DNA from: Pseudomonadota bacterium
Lineage (GTDB): Bacteria; Pseudomonadota; Alphaproteobacteria; Rhizobiales; Rhizobiaceae
Assembly (NCBI GenBank): GCA_023428515.1
Contig: JAEYXI010000126.1
Span: 1-8,795, forward strand
DNA: 8,795 nucleotides
Reading direction: 5' to 3'
A model generated the notes under the pieces. The model saw nothing but the letters and a program-made list of their open reading frames with translations. It was not told the origin of the DNA and searched no databases. Shown one piece after another: positions 6,177 through 8,795 of this stretch (positions are counted from its first letter, which is position 1; the number at the start of each line of letters is the position of its first letter). A program made the position numbers and the translations under genes.

Positions 6177-6836
6177 CTAGCCCGCAGCTTGCAGCGGATC
6201 GGCGCCAATGCGGGAGAGCAGGATGACCGCCTGCGTGCGGCTGTCGACGGCAAGCTTGTGCAGCACGGCCGACACATGCGCCTTGATGGTCGCTTCCGAC
6301 ACGCCGAGCTCATAGGCGATCTGCTTGTTCAGGAGCCCTTCGGCCAGCATGCCGAGCACGCGGGTCTGCTGCGGCGTCAGCGACTGCAGCCGCTTGATCA
6401 GGTCGGATATCTCGGGATCGCGCTCGATGTCGAGGTCGATGCCTTCAGGCGCCGTGACGCCGCCGCCGAGCACGGTCTCCACGGCCTTGCGGATTTCCTC
6501 CATGCTCGCCGACTTCGAGATGAAGCCCGATGCGCCAAGTTCCAGCGCGCGGCGGATGGTTTCCGGATCGTCATGCGCCGACACGACGACCAGCGGCACG
6601 GTGGCGTTGATACCCCTCAGCGAAATCAGGCCGGACAGGCCGGCAGCGCCGGGCATGGCGAGGTCGAGCAGGACGAGATCGATGTCGTCGTTGCCGTCCA
6701 CCGCCTTTTTGGCGCTGTCGAAATCACCGGCCTCGATGATCGTCGCGACGTTGCTGACGCCGGTCAGCGCCTGTTTCAGCGCCCCGCGGAAAAGCGGGTG
6801 GTCGTCCGCGATCACGAACTTGTAGCCAGACGACAA
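6177..6836 (-). CDS. NarL/LuxR-type response regulator, CrbR/ErdR-like
   Basis: This is a cytosolic DNA-binding response regulator of 219 residues. The receiver domain (about 5-122) begins FVIADDHPLFRGAL with acidic Asp11/Asp12. It has phospho-acceptor Asp58 in VLLDLAMPG, Ser86 and Lys108 in GFISKSAS. The LuxR-type helix-turn-helix (about 151-215) contains LTPQQTRVLGMLAEGLLNKQ and ELGVSEATIKAHVSAVLHKL. From memory, the receiver core and the EGLLNKQIAYELxVSEATxKAHV stretch closely resemble Pseudomonas ErdR and Vibrio CrbR, which activate acetyl-CoA synthetase expression with an SLC5-type kinase. The kinase next door has exactly that architecture, so they are probably cognate. The start is TTG: GGGAGGG lies 4 bases before it, and the next in-frame Met is inside the receiver after Asp58. 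It has its own promoter at 6888-6915. Confidence 0.92.
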   Translation of the reverse strand: MSSGYKFVIADDHPLFRGALKQALTGVSNVATIIEAGDFDSAKKAVDGNDDIDLVLLDLAMPGAAGLSGLISLRGINATVPLVVVSAHDDPETIRRALELGASGFISKSASMEEIRKAVETVLGGGVTAPEGIDLDIERDPEISDLIKRLQSLTPQQTRVLGMLAEGLLNKQIAYELGVSEATIKAHVSAVLHKLAVDSRTQAVILLSRIGADPLQAAG

Positions 6837-6840
6837 ATGT

Positions 6841-6847
6841 CCCTCCC
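6841..6847 (-). promoter_or_regulatory. Ribosome binding site deciding a TTG start
   Basis: On the minus strand GGGAGGG, then ACAT, then TTG at 6836. This site sets the regulator's start at a TTG, since no ATG or GTG fits a complete receiver domain. Confidence 0.75.
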
Positions 6848-6887
6848 GCGCGACCGTGTTCCCTGCCTTGCAGGGACACGACCGCCG

Positions 6888-6915
6888 ATTATGCGGCGAC
6901 GGCAGGCTTTTTCAA
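6888..6915 (-). promoter_or_regulatory. Sigma70-like promoter of the response regulator
   Basis: On the minus strand TTGAAA (6915-6910) and CATAAT (6893-6888) are separated by 16 bases. Each is close to the TTGACA/TATAAT consensus (one mismatch in CATAAT, one in TTGAAA). The expected start near 6880 gives a leader of about 45 bases, which contains a small hairpin, TCCCTG/CAGGGA (6860-6876). The -35 overlaps nested inverted repeats (GCTT-GAAA-AAGC at 6906-6917 inside CGGCA/TGCCG at 6900-6927), possibly an operator. Confidence 0.55.
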
Positions 6916-6938
6916 GCGACAATGCCGGTTTCCCAAGG

Positions 6939-7394
6939 TCAGGTCCGGTCGGTGCCCGGCTCCGCGGGTTTCGAGTTCTCGTCCTCGAAATCCCTGACAA
7001 TGCCCATGAAACTGCGAAAGAAGCGCTCCATGTAGCTCATCGTCTTGTTGAAATCCTCCTCGGTCGGCAGACTGTTCTCGACCCTGGCCGTGACCGAATT
7101 CTCCAGCTTGGCGACGCGGTCTTCCAGCGCTTTCAGGCCTGCCAGCCTGTCGTTCAGGGTCTTCAGTTCGTCCTGCAGCCGATCGATTTCGTCCTGCACG
7201 GCGGTGCGCTCGTCAGCCGCCATCCTGCAGACGAGTTCATCCCACTTCTCCTCGCAGATCGACATCTCGCCGGTTCGCGTGTCCATGCGGACGTAGCCGT
7301 CCGGCGATTTCTCCAGCCGATAACGGTCGGGTTCGGTGGCCCCGGCCGCAAGCGAGATGAACAGAAGGGGAAATGTGAGGGCGATCGGGCGCAT
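6939..7394 (-). CDS. Small exported coiled-coil protein, unknown function
   Basis: This 151-residue protein belongs to no family I can name. It opens with a short signal peptide, MRPIALTFPLLFISLAAGA, with a likely cleavage site near residue 19 (AGA before TEPDRY), so the mature form is expected in the periplasm. The N-terminal part has PDGYVRMDTRTGEMSIC and two cysteines (47 and 56) that could form a disulphide. Residues about 60-108 are a charged heptad-like helix (DEIDRLQDELKTLNDRL), predicted coiled coil. The tail is acidic with an amphipathic piece, YMERFFRSFMGIVRDFED. The frame opens at GTG 7406, but ATG 7394 is preferred because GGAGG lies 5 bases before it and the signal peptide then starts properly. 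It lies 102 bp upstream of the response regulator on the same strand, but the regulator has its own promoter, so a functional link is uncertain. It diverges from the DUF952 gene. Confidence 0.85.
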   Translation of the reverse strand: MRPIALTFPLLFISLAAGATEPDRYRLEKSPDGYVRMDTRTGEMSICEEKWDELVCRMAADERTAVQDEIDRLQDELKTLNDRLAGLKALEDRVAKLENSVTARVENSLPTEEDFNKTMSYMERFFRSFMGIVRDFEDENSKPAEPGTDRT

Positions 7395-7491
7395 GGCAAC
7401 CTCCACTCGCTGATTCTGGCCCAGTTCACGGTCTGCCTGAGCTGCAATCTACCCGATTCTCGGCCTGGTTTGCGCCGAAATTGGGGACATG

Positions 7492-7518
7492 GCCGGGCGG
7501 GCGGCTTCCGCGCCCGGC
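7492..7518. promoter_or_regulatory. Inverted repeat between divergent genes
   Basis: A perfect 8-bp inverted repeat, GCCGGGCG (7492-7499) and CGCCCGGC (7511-7518), has an 11-base loop. It lies 25 bp before the DUF952 start and about 100 bp before the exported-protein start, and covers the place where the -35 of the DUF952-pyrD unit would be. It could be an operator or a transcript hairpin. There is no adjacent T run, so a terminator is unlikely. Confidence 0.35.
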
Positions 7519-7528
7519 TCAATCATCC

Positions 7529-7534
7529 TATAGC
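7529..7534 (+). promoter_or_regulatory. Candidate -10 element for DUF952-pyrD
   Basis: TATAGC lies only 8 bases before the DUF952 ATG, and there is no Shine-Dalgarno sequence in the interval (CCACCCTC). If it is used, transcription would begin at or within a few bases of the ATG, giving a leaderless message. The upstream -35 is poor, so this is tentative. Confidence 0.3.
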
Positions 7535-7542
7535 CCACCCTC

Positions 7543-7890
7543 ATGACGAACATAATTTACAAGATTTGCCCGGAGGCGCTGTGGCGCGAGGCCGAGAAGG
7601 CCGGCCGCTTCGATGGCGCGCCGATCGATCTCGCCGACGGCTACATCCACTTCTCCACCGCCGATCAAGCCACGGAAACCGCGGTAAAGCATTTTGCCGG
7701 GCAGCAAGACCTGCTGCTCGTGGCTGTCGACGCCGGGCCGCTGGGCGACGCGCTGAAGTGGGAAGTGTCGCGCGGCGGTGCGCTCTTTCCGCATCTCTAC
7801 GCGCCGCTCGACCTTTCTGCAGTGCTCTGGGTCAAGCCGCTGCCTGTAGGCGCTGACGGCTTGCACGTCTTTCCGGCGGACCTCGCATGA
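7543..7890 (+). CDS. DUF952 domain protein
   Basis: This 115-residue soluble protein is made almost wholly of one DUF952 domain, the usual form. The family signatures are IYKICPEALWREAEKAGRF (5-23), LADGYIHFSTADQ (30-42), DLLLVAVDAGPL (56-67), LKWEVSRGGALFPHLYAPL (71-89) and a closing VLWVKPLPV. The molecular role of the family is not established. The DGxIHFST and FPHLY motifs are its most conserved parts and suggest a small-ligand or catalytic pocket. No signal peptide or membrane segment is seen. The ATG at 7543 is placed as in other members, but has no ribosome binding site. The stop overlaps the pyrD start (ATGA at 7887-7890), so the two are probably translationally coupled. Confidence 0.9.
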   Translation: MTNIIYKICPEALWREAEKAGRFDGAPIDLADGYIHFSTADQATETAVKHFAGQQDLLLVAVDAGPLGDALKWEVSRGGALFPHLYAPLDLSAVLWVKPLPVGADGLHVFPADLA

Positions 7891-8795
7891 TACTCGGCGT
7901 GCTGGAGAGGCTCGGCCGCAGGGGGCTGTTCTGCCTCGATCCGGAGACCGCGCACGGCCTGTCAATCCAGGCGCTGAAGGCTGGCCTGCCGGTCGCGAAA
8001 TCGCCGCGCTACGACGAGCGACTGCGAACGACGGTCGCCGGCATCACCTTCGACAATCCGCTCGGCATGGCGGCCGGATACGACAAGAACGCGGAAGTCC
8101 CGGACTCGCTGATCGCACTCGGCTTCGGCTTCGCCGAGGTCGGCACGGTTACGCCGCTGCCGCAATCAGGCAATCCCAAGCCGCGCATCTTCCGGCTGGA
8201 AAAGGACGGCGCGGTGATCAACCGGCTGGGCTTCAACAATGAAGGGCACGAGGCGGCGGAGCGGCACCTTGCAGCGCGTGCCTGGCGGGCGGGCGTGGTC
8301 GGCGTCAATATCGGCGCCAACAAGGATAGCGCCGACCGCGTCAGGGACTACGAACTCGGCGTCGAGCGCTTCACGCCGCTTGCCTCCTACCTGACCGTCA
8401 ACATCTCCTCGCCCAACACGCCGGGGCTGCGCGACATGCAGGCGCGCGAAAGCCTCGCCGAACTGCTCGCCCGCGTCACGGCGGCGCGCGATGCGTCGAT
8501 CGCCAAAGCCGGCCGCAAGGTGCCGGTCTTCCTCAAGATAGCGCCTGATCTCCATCAGGCGGACCTGGAAGACATCGCTGCCGAAGTGCTGGAGAAGCAG
8601 ATCGAAGGCGTCATCGTCTCGAACACCACGATTTCGCGTCCCACCCTCAAGTCGCCGGCGCATTCCGGCGAGACCGGCGGCCTCTCGGGAAAACCGCTGT
8701 TCGAGCGCTCGACCGTCGCGCTTGCGAAGATGCGCAAGCTGCTCGGACCTGATCTCGCGATCATCGGCGTCGGCGGCGTCGACAGCGTCGAGACC
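7887..8795 (+). CDS. pyrD: Dihydroorotate dehydrogenase (quinone), class 2, 3'-truncated by the window
   Basis: This membrane-associated FMN enzyme of pyrimidine synthesis oxidises dihydroorotate to orotate and passes electrons to quinone. 303 codons are present and the frame runs off the end; roughly 35-60 residues should be missing. The N-terminal helices, MILGVLERLGRRGLFCLDPETAHGL in two parts, are the class 2 quinone-binding extension that attaches the enzyme to the inner membrane. Then come NPLGMAAGYDKNAE with the substrate/FMN Lys67, GFAEVGTVTPLPQ (82-93), and GNPKPRIFRL. NRLGFNNEG (112-120) is followed by GVNIGANK (139-146). VNISSPNTPGLR (171-182) carries Asn172, the catalytic base Ser175 (class 2 uses Ser, class 1 Cys) and Asn177. 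VFLKIAPD, IVSNTT and IIGVGGV are the FMN phosphate-binding strands. Its ATG overlaps the stop of the DUF952 gene, with a weak GGCGGA upstream. Confidence 0.97.
   Translation, partial: MILGVLERLGRRGLFCLDPETAHGLSIQALKAGLPVAKSPRYDERLRTTVAGITFDNPLGMAAGYDKNAEVPDSLIALGFGFAEVGTVTPLPQSGNPKPRIFRLEKDGAVINRLGFNNEGHEAAERHLAARAWRAGVVGVNIGANKDSADRVRDYELGVERFTPLASYLTVNISSPNTPGLRDMQARESLAELLARVTAARDASIAKAGRKVPVFLKIAPDLHQADLEDIAAEVLEKQIEGVIVSNTTISRPTLKSPAHSGETGGLSGKPLFERSTVALAKMRKLLGPDLAIIGVGGVDSVET

Noticed and set aside
6141..7856. 571-codon plus-strand ORF antisense to the regulator and the exported protein
   Set aside because: It crosses two promoter regions and two genes on the other strand and has no recognisable domain.

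Overview
The window looks like the chromosome of an alphaproteobacterium of the Hyphomicrobiales (rhizobial, Mesorhizobium-like). The evidence is a GC-rich sequence with long antisense shadow ORFs, a 5-aminolevulinate synthase C-terminus (C4 pathway of haem synthesis, characteristic of alphaproteobacteria), and a dispersed TCATCCTGAGCCCGTCGAAGGATGA-type palindrome that I recall as common in this class. The genus is inference. No mobile element, CRISPR array, rRNA or convincing tRNA is present.

Layout. (1) 1-165 (+) is the 3' end of a probable hemA. It meets tail to tail, 9 bp apart, a PLP-dependent fold-type I aminotransferase (175-1341, -). (2) Upstream of that, on the same strand, is mscL (1450-1869, -), with two hairpins between the two genes. 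(3) 1870-2652 is a 783-bp non-coding stretch. It holds an AT-rich 24-bp dyad, a GC-rich segment with stable hairpins and the dispersed palindrome. (4) 2653-6144 (+) encodes a 1163-residue hybrid histidine kinase whose N-terminal half is a sodium/solute symporter (SLC5) membrane domain, followed by STAC-like, PAS, HisKA, HATPase and receiver domains. (5) Tail to tail with it, across a perfect 7-bp inverted repeat, is a NarL/LuxR-type response regulator (6177-6836, -) with a TTG start, a strong ribosome binding site and a good sigma70-like promoter. (6) Behind it on the same strand is a small exported coiled-coil protein (6939-7394, -). (7) Divergent from that is a DUF952 protein (7543-7890, +) overlapping by ATGA a class 2 dihydroorotate dehydrogenase, pyrD (7887 to beyond the window end).

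The most interesting content is the kinase/regulator pair. Its domain order and the regulator's sequence resemble the acetate-switch systems CrbS/CrbR (Vibrio) and MxtR/ErdR (Pseudomonas), which control acetyl-CoA synthetase. A role in acetate or small-carboxylate sensing is therefore a reasonable hypothesis, though no acs or actP gene lies in the window. The remaining genes are core metabolism (haem, amino acids, pyrimidines) and osmotic protection. I do not see a clearly undescribed system. The best candidates for something new are the structured 1870-2652 intergenic region, the exported coiled-coil protein beside the regulator, and the DUF952-pyrD coupling.
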